DNA of 64,000 nucleotides from contig NZ_CP025536.1 in the NCBI RefSeq assembly GCF_002953735.1, positions 936,001 through 1,000,000 of the forward strand. Direction: 5' to 3'. This document shows, piece after piece, positions 17,223-26,458 of the stretch (positions are counted from its first letter, which is position 1; the number at the start of each line of letters is the position of its first letter). This DNA comes from Streptococcus pluranimalium. Its GTDB lineage: Bacteria > Bacillota > Bacilli > Lactobacillales > Streptococcaceae. The position numbers were made by a program, and so were the translations under genes. The notes beneath the pieces were generated by a model. It saw nothing but the letters and a program-made list of their open reading frames with translations. It ran no database searches and had not been told where the DNA came from.

Positions 17223-18566
17223 TTGTCTCAATCTAAAGCAAATTATATCAACGTCATTGGAGCTGGTTTAGCTGGTTCTGAAGCGGCTTATCAAATCGCC
17301 AAACGTGGTGTTCCAGTTAAGCTTTACGAAATGCGTGGTGTTAAACCAACACCTCAACATAAAACAGATGGCTTTGCAGAATTAGTCTGCTCAAATTCCT
17401 TCCGAGGTGATTCATTGACCAATGCCGTAGGTCTCTTAAAAGAAGAAATGCGTCGTTTGGACTCGATCATCATGCGTAAGGGAGAAGCTAGCCGTGTTCC
17501 TGCTGGTGGTGCCATGGCTGTTGACCGTGAGGGCTTTTCACAGTCTGTTACGGCAGAGTTGGAAGCTCATCCGCTTATTGAAGTGATTCGTGGGGAGATT
17601 ACGGAGATTCCTGATGATGCTATCACCGTGATTGCAACAGGGCCATTGACGTCAGATGCCCTTGCTGAAAAAATTCATGAACTCAATGGTGGTGACGGCT
17701 TTTATTTCTATGATGCTGCCGCACCAATTGTTGACAAATCCACCATTGACATGAGTAAGGTTTACCTCAAATCCCGCTATGATAAGGGAGAAGCAGCCTA
17801 TCTGAACTGTCCAATGACCAAAGAAGAATTCCTAGCTTTCCATGAAGCCTTAACAACAGCAGAAGAAGCACCGCTGAATTCTTTTGAAAAAGAAAAATAT
17901 TTTGAGGCTTGCATGCCGATCGAAGTGATGGCAAAACGCGGTGTTAAAACAATGCTTTATGGACCGATGAAACCAGTTGGTTTGGAATATCCTGATGACT
18001 ATGAGGGACCTCGTGATGGTGACTTCAAGACACCTTACGCAGTTGTTCAGTTGCGCCAAGATAATGCTGCCGGTAGTCTTTACAATATCGTTGGTTTCCA
18101 AACTCATCTCAAATGGGGCGAGCAAAAACGTGTTTTCCAAATGATTCCAGGTTTAGAGAATGCCACTTTCGTTCGTTATGGAGTCATGCACCGCAATTCC
18201 TACATGGATTCGCCAAATCTGCTTAACCAAACTTTCCAATCACGTAGCAATCCTGATCTCTTCTTCGCTGGGCAAATGACCGGAGTTGAGGGGTATGTGG
18301 AATCAGCCGCAGCTGGCTTGGTTGCTGGGATCAATGCAGTAAAACGCTTCAAAGAAGAAGCAGAAGTGATTTTCCCACGCACTACAGCAATCGGAAGCTT
18401 GCCGTATTACATCACGCATACAGAGAGTAAGCATTTCCAACCTATGAATGTTAATTTTGGCATCATCAAAGAATTAGAGGGACCACGTATTCGCGATAAA
18501 AAAGCACGCTATGAAGCCATCGCTGAACGTGCTCTAAAAGATATAGAGCCATACTTATCTGTTTAA
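17223..18566 (+). CDS. trmFO: Folate/FAD-dependent tRNA (m5U54) methyltransferase TrmFO
   Basis: This flavoprotein methylates uridine 54 in the T-loop of tRNA using methylene-tetrahydrofolate. The FAD-binding motif is at the N-terminus ([21 protein letters not shown]); the conserved Cys is in [13 protein letters not shown]; the family C-terminal part is [20 protein letters not shown] and [15 protein letters not shown]. It has 447 residues, full length. Translation starts at TTG ([11 protein letters not shown]) nine bases after AAAGAGG; no better start exists because the FAD motif begins within ten residues. Confidence 0.96.
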   Translation: MSQSKANYINVIGAGLAGSEAAYQIAKRGVPVKLYEMRGVKPTPQHKTDGFAELVCSNSFRGDSLTNAVGLLKEEMRRLDSIIMRKGEASRVPAGGAMAVDREGFSQSVTAELEAHPLIEVIRGEITEIPDDAITVIATGPLTSDALAEKIHELNGGDGFYFYDAAAPIVDKSTIDMSKVYLKSRYDKGEAAYLNCPMTKEEFLAFHEALTTAEEAPLNSFEKEKYFEACMPIEVMAKRGVKTMLYGPMKPVGLEYPDDYEGPRDGDFKTPYAVVQLRQDNAAGSLYNIVGFQTHLKWGEQKRVFQMIPGLENATFVRYGVMHRNSYMDSPNLLNQTFQSRSNPDLFFAGQMTGVEGYVESAAAGLVAGINAVKRFKEEAEVIFPRTTAIGSLPYYITHTESKHFQPMNVNFGIIKELEGPRIRDKKARYEAIAERALKDIEPYLSV

Positions 18567-18579
18567 AAGTTTTACTGAA

Positions 18580-18606
18580 AGTCATGAGGCAACTCATGGC
18601 TTTTTT
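18580..18606 (+). terminator. Terminator of trmFO
   Basis: AGTCATGAG, GCAA tetraloop, CTCATGGCT gives a 9-bp stem with one G-U pair, followed by six T. Confidence 0.85.
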
Positions 18607-18626
18607 AGAGATGAAAACGTCCATGA

Positions 18627-18643
18627 TATAGTTTTTGACTATA
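18627..18643 (+). promoter_or_regulatory. Met-box (MtaR/MetR-type operator) upstream of metQ
   Basis: TATAGTTTTTGACTATA is a 17-bp inverted repeat that matches the streptococcal Met-box pattern TATAGTTtnaAACTATA apart from one position. It lies about 84 bases before the metQ start. The expected effect is control of metQ by a LysR-type methionine regulator in response to methionine supply. Confidence 0.7.
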
Positions 18644-18726
18644 TATATGCTTAAATAATAAGAATTTTTCAGAAATAACATCTCATGTTAGACTAGATGT
18701 ATCTTAAATTTAGAGGAGATTAGTTA

Positions 18727-19575
18727 ATGAAATTGAAAAAATGGTTAAGCATTGGAACGATTGCAGTTGCCTCAGTGGTTCTTTTGACAGCTTGTGGTTC
18801 AAAGGTTGACGATGATAATGTCGTTGTTAAAGTTGGTACAATGGCCAAGAGTGATTCTGAAGAAGCTCGTTGGAACAAGGTTGAAGAGTTACTTAAAGAT
18901 AAAAATGTGACGATCAAGTATACTGAATTTACCGATTACTCACAACCTAATAAAGCACTTGAAAATGGTGAGATTGATGTTAACGCCTTTCAGCACTATA
19001 ATTTCTTGAATGAGTGGAACAAGAAGCATAAAACAGAACTTGTAGGTATTGCTGAAACTTATATCACAGCTTTCCGTCTTTATTCAGGAACTGAAGGTGG
19101 CAAAAATAAATACACTGGTGCTAAAGATATTCCCAATAAAGGGACTATTGTTATCCCTAATGATACGGTTAATGAAAGTCGAGCTCTTTATCTCTTACAA
19201 TCCGCTGGTCTAATAGAATTAGGTGTTTCAGGTGATATCTTTGCGACACTTGATGATATCACTAAAAATGACAAGAATTTAGACATCGTAGAAGTGGACG
19301 CAGCACAGACTGCTCGTCAATTACAATCAGCTGATGCTGCTGTTATCAATAATGACTTCGTTGTTGAAGCAGGTATTGACCCAAGCAAAGCTATTTTCAT
19401 CGAACCTAAAAGTGATAATGCGAAACAGTGGTATAACTTGATTGCTGCTAAGAAAGATTGGAAAAAAGCTAAAAATGCAGATGCTATTCAAGCAGTTGTA
19501 GATGCTTATCAGACTGACGACGTTAAAAAAGTCATCAAAGACAGTTCAAAAGGCCTTGACGAGCCAGTTTGGTAA
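18727..19575 (+). CDS. metQ: Methionine ABC transporter substrate-binding lipoprotein MetQ
   Basis: This 282-residue lipoprotein is of the NlpA/MetQ family. A signal peptide ends in the lipobox LLTAC, with lipidated Cys at residue 22, followed by the binding domain (VKVGTMAKSDSEEARWNKVEELL...ENGEIDVNAFQHYNFL...IVIPNDTVNESRALYLLQSAGLI...AVINNDFVVEAGIDP). It captures methionine outside the cell for a MetNI transporter. An AGAGGAG ribosome site and a Met-box lie upstream. No metN or metI follows; the gene is cut off by an IS1182-family remnant and then an opposite-strand gene, so its membrane partners must be encoded elsewhere. Confidence 0.94.
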   Translation: MKLKKWLSIGTIAVASVVLLTACGSKVDDDNVVVKVGTMAKSDSEEARWNKVEELLKDKNVTIKYTEFTDYSQPNKALENGEIDVNAFQHYNFLNEWNKKHKTELVGIAETYITAFRLYSGTEGGKNKYTGAKDIPNKGTIVIPNDTVNESRALYLLQSAGLIELGVSGDIFATLDDITKNDKNLDIVEVDAAQTARQLQSADAAVINNDFVVEAGIDPSKAIFIEPKSDNAKQWYNLIAAKKDWKKAKNADAIQAVVDAYQTDDVKKVIKDSSKGLDEPVW

Positions 19576-19590
19576 ATCGAAAGATAAAAA

Positions 19591-19616
19591 AGTAATGAAT
19601 CCAATGATTCATTACT
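19591..19616. terminator. Left copy of a 26-bp palindrome flanking the IS1182 remnant
   Basis: AGTAATGAAT and ATTCATTACT form a perfect 10-bp stem. Its T run is on the minus strand (AAAAAA on +), so it terminates minus-strand transcription. The near-identical right copy is at 21189-21214. Confidence 0.65.
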
Positions 19617-21095
19617 CAGACCGAAGACAAACTTCATTTTTGAGGTTTGTCTTTTCTTTTGTTTTAGAAAAATGGGTTCGAATTGGAAAAATCTTGTAAA
19701 CAAGGCCATTGAGGGCAAAATAAAAAGGCCTCCCTGCCATCATTTTAACCAGTTTTTTAAGATTTAAGCACGCCAAAGTCAGTCCAACCTTATCCTCCAT
19801 TTTAGACTTGCCTTTCTCTCTTGTATATCTGAGGTTGTGGTACTCCTTAGCCGTTTCAAAGAGTCGCTCAATGGTCTCCTTGCGTTTTTGATAACGTTCC
19901 TTCATGCCTCTTTGGTGGCGAATAGCCTCACAAATCTCCAAATAATCCTTCCAAATATGACGAGTGACCACTTTCTGATGGTTTTTGCTTTCAGTACAGA
20001 CCTTTAATAAGGGACAAGCAACGCAGATGCTAGGGTCACTCTTGTACTCACGATAACCTTCTCTAGTCGTAGTACGATACGTCCACACCTGGTGTTCAGG
20101 GCAAAGATAACAATCGAAATGGTCATCGTAAACAAAATCTTTCGGTCTTAACTTGCCTTTCTTGCCTTTAGGTCTCGTGTAAGGGAAAACTGGCGTGATA
20201 TTCTTGTCTAACAAAAACTTGGCAATGCTTGGCGTCTTATAGCCAGAGTCAGCGATAATAAATTGAGGGTGAAAGGGTTCAAGCTTGGCAAAAAGTGCAG
20301 GAAAAACTTGACTGTCGTGAACATTCCCAGCCTCAATACTATAGGCCAACGCCCAGCCATATTTGTCACAGGCCACTTGGGCAGAATAGGCGAACACTTC
20401 CCTTCGCGTTCACGTTTTTAGGCTCAGGCTGAAACTGTCCACCGGACAGTTTCACTGCTCTCCCTTATGAAACCAGCCACTTTCTGGGGCTGTTGTTGAG
20501 ATTTTCTTTTCTTTAGCCTCGCTTTCTCTGGCGCGCTTTTTTCTATCTAAGTCAATCTCAATGTCAAGTTGGTCATTCATAAACTTAGCTTATTGCTCAA
20601 CCAATTCTTTGCGGTACTTATGGTTGTTTGCGGCAGCTTTGATGTGAGTCCCATCCACAAAAATCTCATCCGAGTTAATCAAGTCAGCACTCAGTGCTTG
20701 GGTGAGAACATAGCTGAAAATCTCAGAAATCACTTGTTTATCCTGAAAACGACGGCTATCATTCTTCCCATACGTCGTGAAATGGGGCACCTTGTCATCC
20801 AAAGTCAAGCCAAGAAACCAGCGATAAGCAGTGTTCGCTTCAATCTCTTTGATGGTCTGACGCATGGAGCGAATGCCATAGAAACACTGAATCAGAGGGA
20901 GTTTAACCAACATCACAGGATCAAGACTAGGACGACCAGTATCAGATGAATAAGTATCTTCCACTGATGATAGATAAAGTCAAAATCCACAAATTTATCG
21001 ACTTGACGAAGAAAGTGATCTTCTGGTACGAGTTGATCAAGGGTATAGAACCCATACCGGTTCCGGTTGTAGTCTGGCTTTTCTTTGTGAAACAT
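19612..21095 (-). pseudogene. IS1182-family transposase, broken in three places
   Basis: The N-terminal part (MFHKEKPDYNRNRYGFYTLDQLVPEDHFLRQVDKF) shifts frame near 20965, where one base is missing before VEDTYSSDTGRPSLDPVMLVK. The middle part, with IFVDGTHIKAAANNHKYRKELVEQ, meets a TAA at 20588-20590. The frame then continues (RARESEAKEKKISTTAPESGWFHKGE) into an inserted stretch of about 60 bases with two stops and a perfect palindrome (20431-20453). The C-terminal catalytic part resumes at VFAYSAQVACDKYGW and includes IIADSGYKTP and a cysteine-rich segment. The final stop codon lies in the flanking palindrome. No functional transposase can be made. Confidence 0.85.
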
Positions 21096-21188
21096 AAGTA
21101 GGTCTCACAAGCGTTTTCTTTTATTATACTCCTAAAAACACTAAAAAGCCCCTAGAAAATTAATCCTAGAGACTTTGTCTTCAGTCTG
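19617..21188 (-). mobile_element. IS1182-family insertion sequence remnant, about 1.57 kb
   Basis: The element carries a broken IS1182-family transposase on the minus strand. Its ends are inverted repeats: CAGACCGAAGACAAAC at the left and, on the opposite strand, CAGACTGAAGACAAAG at the right. Both ends are flanked by copies of a 26-bp palindrome (19591-19616 and 21189-21214). The insertion lies between two genes that converge, metQ (+) and a PASTA-domain gene (-). Three separate lesions in the transposase show the copy is old. Confidence 0.8.
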
Positions 21189-21222
21189 AGTAATGAATAC
21201 AATGATTCAATACTTTTTTTTA
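21189..21222 (+). terminator. Right copy of the 26-bp palindrome, with T run on the + strand
   Basis: AGTAATGAAT and ATTCAATACT form a stem with one mismatch, followed by eight T on the + strand. It overlaps the last codons of the PASTA-domain gene on the other strand. Confidence 0.6.
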
Positions 21223-21707
21223 GAAAACGGAATGACATTTTTAACATTTTCAAAGGTATCAGAAATCGTTTGGTTACGCTCGACAGTCCGTCGCGTTTCG
21301 TCGTCGATTAATTCTTGACTAGCAGCGATAATATCTAAATCAACATAATAGAGTTTTACTAAGGAGCCTTTTAGGTGCTTGCCTGATTTAGGTGACATTT
21401 GTACCACTTCGTTTTCACGAGCTGTGGCATACTTTTTGGCTGGTTTGGCTGGTTTGGCTGGAATACTTGAAACAGTAAATCCTTGATTTTTCAAATGTTG
21501 ACGTGCTTCTTCAAGTGGAAGATTAACCACGTTGTCAATTTTAACCAATGTCATCTGACGTTCATGGCGCTGATCCATATGTTTTTCAATGATAGGACGA
21601 CTGTTTTCAATTGTTTTGCCTATGATAGCCGTTGTGTCAGGAATAATTGAAAACAAACGCCCAAGTGTTCCTAGTTTTCGTGATAATTTTAGTTTTGTTT
21701 TTGGCAT
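21207..21707 (-). CDS. PASTA-domain-containing protein
   Basis: This 166-residue cytoplasmic-looking protein has one PASTA-type domain (DNVVNLPLEEARQHLKNQGFTVSSIP...NEVVQMSPKSGKHLKGSLVKLYYVD). PASTA domains usually bind muropeptides in extracellular regions of Stk/PBP proteins, but no signal peptide or membrane helix is present here. A short KPAKPAKKY linker sits within the domain. The last residues and the stop codon lie in the palindrome next to the IS1182 remnant, so the C-terminus may have been changed by the insertion. A TAGGAGT ribosome site precedes the ATG at 21707. Function unknown. Confidence 0.75.
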   Translation of the reverse strand: MPKTKLKLSRKLGTLGRLFSIIPDTTAIIGKTIENSRPIIEKHMDQRHERQMTLVKIDNVVNLPLEEARQHLKNQGFTVSSIPAKPAKPAKKYATARENEVVQMSPKSGKHLKGSLVKLYYVDLDIIAASQELIDDETRRTVERNQTISDTFENVKNVIPFSKKKY

Positions 21708-21865
21708 AATACATACTCCTAGAGGTATAATATGTTTTTATTATACCAAAAATAAACGTAAAGCTCTTTTGTTTCTCTTACAAAATTGTAAGGGAAAGCA
21801 GGTAACTTGTAAGATTATAGCCACAGCTAGTTGGTAAACTAGTAGATGAAAAGAAAGAAGTTAGG

Positions 21866-21911
21866 AATTCTTTTCTTGTTGCTCATCAACTTAAAAGAAT
21901 TAAGCTATAAT
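21866..21911 (+). promoter_or_regulatory. Promoter and inverted-repeat operator of the bceAB-like operon
   Basis: AATTCTTTT (21866-21874) and AAAAGAATT (21893-21901) form a perfect 9-bp inverted repeat with an 18-base spacer, just ahead of TATAAT (21906-21911). No -35 consensus is present, so activation is expected, which suits a BceR-type response regulator binding to the inverted repeat. The distance from TATAAT to the start codon is only 19 bases. Confidence 0.6.
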
Positions 21912-21930
21912 AGAAAAAGGAGTAGACTTT

Positions 21931-22701
21931 ATGTTATTAGAAATTAACCACTTAAAAAAAGTTTTTCGCACACGGTTTTCCAAAAATGAAACACAGGCTT
22001 TACGGGATATTGATTTTAAAGTTAATGAGGGCGAGTTTATCGCTATCATGGGAGAATCTGGTTCCGGAAAAACAACCTTATTAAATATCTTAGCCACCTT
22101 AGAAAAACCAAGTTCTGGTTCTGTTTTATTAAAGGGACAAGATATTACTAAAATCAAAGAAAATCAGTTGGCTGATTTCAGGCTCAAACACCTCGGTTTT
22201 GTTTTTCAAGAGTTTAATCTTTTAGATACTTTGACTATCAGAGATAATATCTTTTTGCCTTTGGTCTTAGACCGAAAACCGTACACTAAAATGGAAAAAG
22301 CTTTGCTTCCCTTAGCAGAACAGTTGCATATTAAAGACTTACTAGATAAACGTCCAATTGAAATTTCTGGTGGTCAAAAACAAAGAGTAGCGGTAGCTAG
22401 AAGTTTAATTAATCAACCAGATATCCTCTTAGCAGATGAACCGACAGCAGCGCTAGATTTCCGAAATTCAGAAGATTTATTATCCCTCTTTGAAGAAATC
22501 AATGCTTTTGGACAAACCATCCTTATGGTGACCCACTCTGCAATGGCTGCCAGTCATGCCAAGCGTGTGCTATTTATCAAAGATGGTAGGATTTTCCATC
22601 AACTCTATCGAGGCAACAAAAGTCCTCAAACCTTTAGTAAAGATATCTCTTTGGCTATGAATGCTCTTCTAGGAGGAGGTGATGACCATGTTTTATCTTA
22701 A
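21931..22701 (+). CDS. bceA: BceA-type ABC transporter ATP-binding protein
   Basis: This ATPase belongs to a peptide-antibiotic detoxification transporter. Walker A is GESGSGKTT, the signature is ISGGQKQRVAVARSL and Walker B is ILLADEPTAALD; TAALDF after Walker B is usual for BceA-type ATPases. It has 256 residues. The stop lies inside the permease start (14-base overlap), so the two are co-translated. With the permease, response regulator and kinase that follow it makes a full Bce-type module, in which transporter flux is sensed by the kinase. Confidence 0.9.
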   Translation: MLLEINHLKKVFRTRFSKNETQALRDIDFKVNEGEFIAIMGESGSGKTTLLNILATLEKPSSGSVLLKGQDITKIKENQLADFRLKHLGFVFQEFNLLDTLTIRDNIFLPLVLDRKPYTKMEKALLPLAEQLHIKDLLDKRPIEISGGQKQRVAVARSLINQPDILLADEPTAALDFRNSEDLLSLFEEINAFGQTILMVTHSAMAASHAKRVLFIKDGRIFHQLYRGNKSPQTFSKDISLAMNALLGGGDDHVLS

Positions 22702-24652
22702 AATGGCTTGGCAGAATTTACTTAAGACCAAGAATATCTATGGACCATTTCTGTTAACGAGTCTGGTACTTTATATCACTTTGTGTTCTACCCTTTTGAT
22801 CTTCTTTAGTCCTATTTCTGACGATATGTCTTATGGAAAATTTCTTTTAGGATTTGGGAGTGGAGTCTTAACCTTGCTATCAGCTATTTTAGTAGTCTAT
22901 AGCTACCGTTTTGTTTTAAAACAACGTAGCAAGGAGTTTGGGCTTTACAATGTTTTGGGAATGAGTAAGAAAAAAGTTTCTTTAATATCGAGTATTGAAA
23001 TACTAATTATATTTCTAGGCCTGCTTATTATAGGAAATATCCTCTCAGCTATCTTTTCTAACGCGCTTTATCTCATATTTGTTAACCTTATCCATTATGA
23101 TCAATTGATCTTAACATTTACTCCTCAATCATTTATTCTAACTGGAATAACGTTCTTTAGTATTTTTATACTATTATTGGTTATCAATTTATTTGCGATT
23201 AGACAGTCATCGCCATTAGATTTATTCAAGGCAGCATCTAAAGCAGAACAAGAACCTAAAGGAAATATTGCTTTGGCTATGCTTTCTCTAGTCCTGCTGG
23301 GAATTGGCTATGGTTTGTCACTGACGTCAACAAAGATTGCTGCTTTAGCTTTGATTTATCGCTTTTTGATTGCGGTTGTCTTGGTTATTATTGGAACCTA
23401 TTTATTTTATATCTCATTTACAACTTGGTACTTGAAACGCAGACGTCAAAATAAGGCTTATTACTATCAAACAGAGCATTTTATAACGGTTTCTCAAATG
23501 ATTTTTCGCATGAAACAAAATGCGGTTGGATTAGCCAATATCACCATATTAGCGGTTATGTGCTTTGTTACCATTGCTACAACGTCATCGCTTTTCGGGA
23601 ATACTGAGAATATGGTCTCTCAGCTCTTTCCCAAAAATACTGAGCTAGAGATTCATCAAGTTGAAGGAAAAACTAGCTTTGAAGCATTTGCCCAAGAGAC
23701 GATTATCCCAGAACTAAAAACAGATAATAAAGATGTTATTGCTTATCAATCAGCTATGATTTCTATTCCTTTAACTCGTGATAAAGAAATCACTGTCAAT
23801 GAGAAAACGATCCATAAACCTAAGGTAAGTAAAATGGGGTTTGTTTACTTGATTGAACAAGATGATTTTAGAAAGCTTGGTAATGATTTACCTCACTTAA
23901 AAGCTAATCAAACAGCCTTTTTCAAGCAAAAAGGTGATAGTAAACTTAAGAAACTGACGATTTTTGGGAAAGAATATGCTAATGTCAAAAACTTTAAGTC
24001 CGTTATCATGCCTGATGTTGTTAATACCTATAATTCTGGAGTTTTAGTTGTTAGTGATAGGAATCAAATGACTACCATCAAAAAGCACTTTGAAAATGTC
24101 GAAGGATTTGGTTATAACGAATCTTATAAGTTGTTTGCGGATTTGAAGGCAAAAGACTATCAAGCTTTAAAAGAGAAAAAAGGTGTTTGGATCAATACGA
24201 AGGGAGATACGGCCATAGTAGAATTGACACGAGAGTCATCATTTAAAGATGGAGTCTATAGTTTATTTGGTGGTTTCCTATTTACAGGACTTTTGTTAGG
24301 AACAGCTTTTCTCTTAGCTGCAGCTTTGATTATCTATTATAAACGTTATTCAGAAGGGGTTGAAGATCAAAAATCCTATCATATTTTACAAGAAGTTGGC
24401 ATGTCCAAAGCTCAAGTTAAGAAAATCATTGGTTCACAAACCCTCATGGTTTTCTTCATGCCACTGGCTATGGCAATCAGCCATTTCTTAGTAGCGTTGA
24501 TTATGCTCAAACAAATGCTCTCACTTTTTGGAGTAGTCAATGATCTGTTGATTTACCAAATTTCTGGAGGCGTCATTCTCGCCATTACCATTACCTACTA
24601 TCTCATTTACCGATTAACAGGACGGTCTTATTATCACTTAATTGAAAGGTAG
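22688..24652 (+). CDS. bceB: BceB-type ABC transporter permease
   Basis: This 654-residue FtsX-family permease has about ten membrane helices and the large extracellular domain between helices 7 and 8 (about residues 310-530) that distinguishes BceB permeases and binds the antimicrobial peptide. The start at 22688 (MFYLKMAWQNLLKTKN) is seven bases after AGGAGGAGGT; nearby GTG/ATG codons at 22679 and 22682 are too close to it. A hairpin follows before the response regulator gene. Likely substrates are bacitracin-like or lipid II-binding peptides; specificity cannot be read. Confidence 0.9.
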   Translation: MFYLKMAWQNLLKTKNIYGPFLLTSLVLYITLCSTLLIFFSPISDDMSYGKFLLGFGSGVLTLLSAILVVYSYRFVLKQRSKEFGLYNVLGMSKKKVSLISSIEILIIFLGLLIIGNILSAIFSNALYLIFVNLIHYDQLILTFTPQSFILTGITFFSIFILLLVINLFAIRQSSPLDLFKAASKAEQEPKGNIALAMLSLVLLGIGYGLSLTSTKIAALALIYRFLIAVVLVIIGTYLFYISFTTWYLKRRRQNKAYYYQTEHFITVSQMIFRMKQNAVGLANITILAVMCFVTIATTSSLFGNTENMVSQLFPKNTELEIHQVEGKTSFEAFAQETIIPELKTDNKDVIAYQSAMISIPLTRDKEITVNEKTIHKPKVSKMGFVYLIEQDDFRKLGNDLPHLKANQTAFFKQKGDSKLKKLTIFGKEYANVKNFKSVIMPDVVNTYNSGVLVVSDRNQMTTIKKHFENVEGFGYNESYKLFADLKAKDYQALKEKKGVWINTKGDTAIVELTRESSFKDGVYSLFGGFLFTGLLLGTAFLLAAALIIYYKRYSEGVEDQKSYHILQEVGMSKAQVKKIIGSQTLMVFFMPLAMAISHFLVALIMLKQMLSLFGVVNDLLIYQISGGVILAITITYYLIYRLTGRSYYHLIER

Positions 24653-24656
24653 GAAA

Positions 24657-24681
24657 AGTAGCGATTTTTCGCTGCTTTTTT
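24657..24681 (+). terminator. Hairpin with T run between bceB and bceR
   Basis: AGTAGCGA and TCGCTGCT form an 8-bp stem with one G-U pair, followed by six T. It may reduce read-through from the transporter genes into the two-component genes. Confidence 0.75.
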
Positions 24682-24695
24682 GCTAAAATAATCCT

Positions 24696-25364
24696 ATGAG
24701 CAAGCAAGATAAACTATATATTATTGAGGATGATGCGACTATTGTCACTCTTTTAAAACAGCATTTTTCCGGTCATTATCAGGTCTTTTCAGTAACAAAT
24801 TTCCGAGATATTAAGCAGGAAGTTGAAACTATCCAGCCTGATGTGATTCTCATGGACATAACTTTACCCTTTTTTAATGGTTTTTATTGGACTAGCGAGA
24901 TTCGTAAGACGATGACAGTGCCAATTATCTTTATTTCTTCTAGTAACGATGATATGGATGCTGTCATGGCACTTAATATGGGTGGTGATGATTTTATCTC
25001 AAAACCATTCTCACTCAGCATATTAGAGGCAAAAATTTCAGCCTTTTTGCGAAGAAGTAAGCAATTTAGTAAAGATGAGCTTTCTTTTGCTGGATATGAA
25101 TTACTAGCAGATGGCAGCCTTATCTCTGAGCAACATGGAAGTGTTGATCTATCCCCAACAGAGGCAAAAATTTTACGAATACTAATGACACATGATCAGC
25201 AAGTTATTGCTAAAGAAGACTTTTTAGAAAAACTCTGGCAAGATGATAGCTTTATTGACCATAATACCTTGAGTGTTAATATAACACGGCTTCGTAAGAA
25301 GTTAAAGAGTATTGGCTTTGATTACATACACACGGCTAGAGAAGTAGGGTATTTTCTCAAATGA
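24696..25364 (+). CDS. bceR: BceR-type OmpR-family response regulator
   Basis: A receiver domain (phospho-acceptor Asp54 in DVILMDITLP, Lys in FISKPFS) is followed by a winged-helix output domain (LSPTEAKILRILMTH...NTLSVNITRLRKKLKSIG). It has 222 residues, usual for BceR. It should activate the upstream transporter operon. There is no Shine-Dalgarno sequence before the ATG, and a TAAAAT box ends only six bases upstream (24684-24689), so the message may be leaderless. The stop overlaps the kinase start by ATGA. Confidence 0.9.
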   Translation: MSKQDKLYIIEDDATIVTLLKQHFSGHYQVFSVTNFRDIKQEVETIQPDVILMDITLPFFNGFYWTSEIRKTMTVPIIFISSSNDDMDAVMALNMGGDDFISKPFSLSILEAKISAFLRRSKQFSKDELSFAGYELLADGSLISEQHGSVDLSPTEAKILRILMTHDQQVIAKEDFLEKLWQDDSFIDHNTLSVNITRLRKKLKSIGFDYIHTAREVGYFLK

Positions 25365-26302
25365 TCATAAATTATCTTAAAGAGTATGGACCTTGGTATG
25401 TCCTATACTTCCTAATGACCTTGACTTATCATCTCATGTTTTACCTTTACCATCTACCACACCACTATTTTCTTGCTAGTTTAGCGATGAATATGGTATT
25501 TTTATGTTTTTGGAGCATTCTGAGCTATCAGCAATTTAAACGCAAAATAATGACATTAGAAAACTTAAAAGCTATTGAGGATTTTCCAGAGTCACAAGTA
25601 CCATCAGAAATCGCCTATCGTGAATTTTTCAGTCGTATAGTAGCAGTAGAAGCGCAGAAAGTTTTGGAGCTGAAACGTGAACAAGATGACCTGGAAGGTT
25701 TGGTTAAGATGTGGTCGCATCAGATGAAAATTCCTGTTTCAGCGATGTCATTGATGATACAAACCGATCATATCAACAAGTCAGACCTTCAGGTGCAGAC
25801 TTTTCGCTTAGAACAAGATATCAATAATCTCTTAGCTTATCTCAAGTATAAAGCTGATAATGATGATTACCGTTTTTCCAAAATCTCCTTGAAGGCTTGT
25901 GTCAGTTCCGTTATCAAGACATTTAGTAGCCAATGTATCGCTAAAAATATTCAAATCACGCTAACCGGTGATAATCATCTGATTACAGATGATAAATGGC
26001 TATCTTTTGCTTTATCTCAAGTCATTGATAATGCCATTAAATATAGTTCTTTTGGGTCGGAAATTAAGATAAGTATCAAAGAGAAAAGTATTGAAATACA
26101 AGATTTTGGTATAGGGATACTAGAAGAGGATATTCCACGTTTATTTGAACTAGGTTTTACTGGTTATAATGGGCATGAGCATAAAAGGGCAACTGGCTTA
26201 GGCTTATACATGACTAAGCAAATTTTGGATAAACTAGGGTTCTCAATTGTCATCAGTAGTAGAATTAATTATGGCACAAAAGTAATTATTATAAAACATT
26301 AG
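25361..26302 (+). CDS. bceS: BceS-type intramembrane-sensing histidine kinase
   Basis: This 313-residue kinase has two N-terminal membrane helices (about 12-30 and 36-55) joined by a very short loop, so it has no real sensor domain. This is the intramembrane-sensing architecture that takes its signal from the BceAB transporter. The H-box is MWSHQMKIPVSAM (His120), the N-box QVIDNAIKYSS, G1 DFGIGI and G2 TGLGLYM. It is translationally coupled to the response regulator. An imperfect inverted repeat follows the stop. Confidence 0.92.
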   Translation: MIINYLKEYGPWYVLYFLMTLTYHLMFYLYHLPHHYFLASLAMNMVFLCFWSILSYQQFKRKIMTLENLKAIEDFPESQVPSEIAYREFFSRIVAVEAQKVLELKREQDDLEGLVKMWSHQMKIPVSAMSLMIQTDHINKSDLQVQTFRLEQDINNLLAYLKYKADNDDYRFSKISLKACVSSVIKTFSSQCIAKNIQITLTGDNHLITDDKWLSFALSQVIDNAIKYSSFGSEIKISIKEKSIEIQDFGIGILEEDIPRLFELGFTGYNGHEHKRATGLGLYMTKQILDKLGFSIVISSRINYGTKVIIIKH

Positions 26303-26458
26303 TTTTTACATAAAAGTAGTTACGTAAAAAACTTCATTGCTAAAAATCAATCCCTATTCACAGCAGCCTCAACTACCAGATACCCATGACCAAAAGATTA
26401 ATGGTCCAATAAAAACACTTTATAAATGTTGTACAGAAAAGTGGTTTTTTTCATACGC

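Noticed and set aside
20569..20949. Plus-strand frame of about 126 codons opposite the IS1182 transposase
   Set aside because: The conserved transposase residues are on the other strand; this frame is a shadow.
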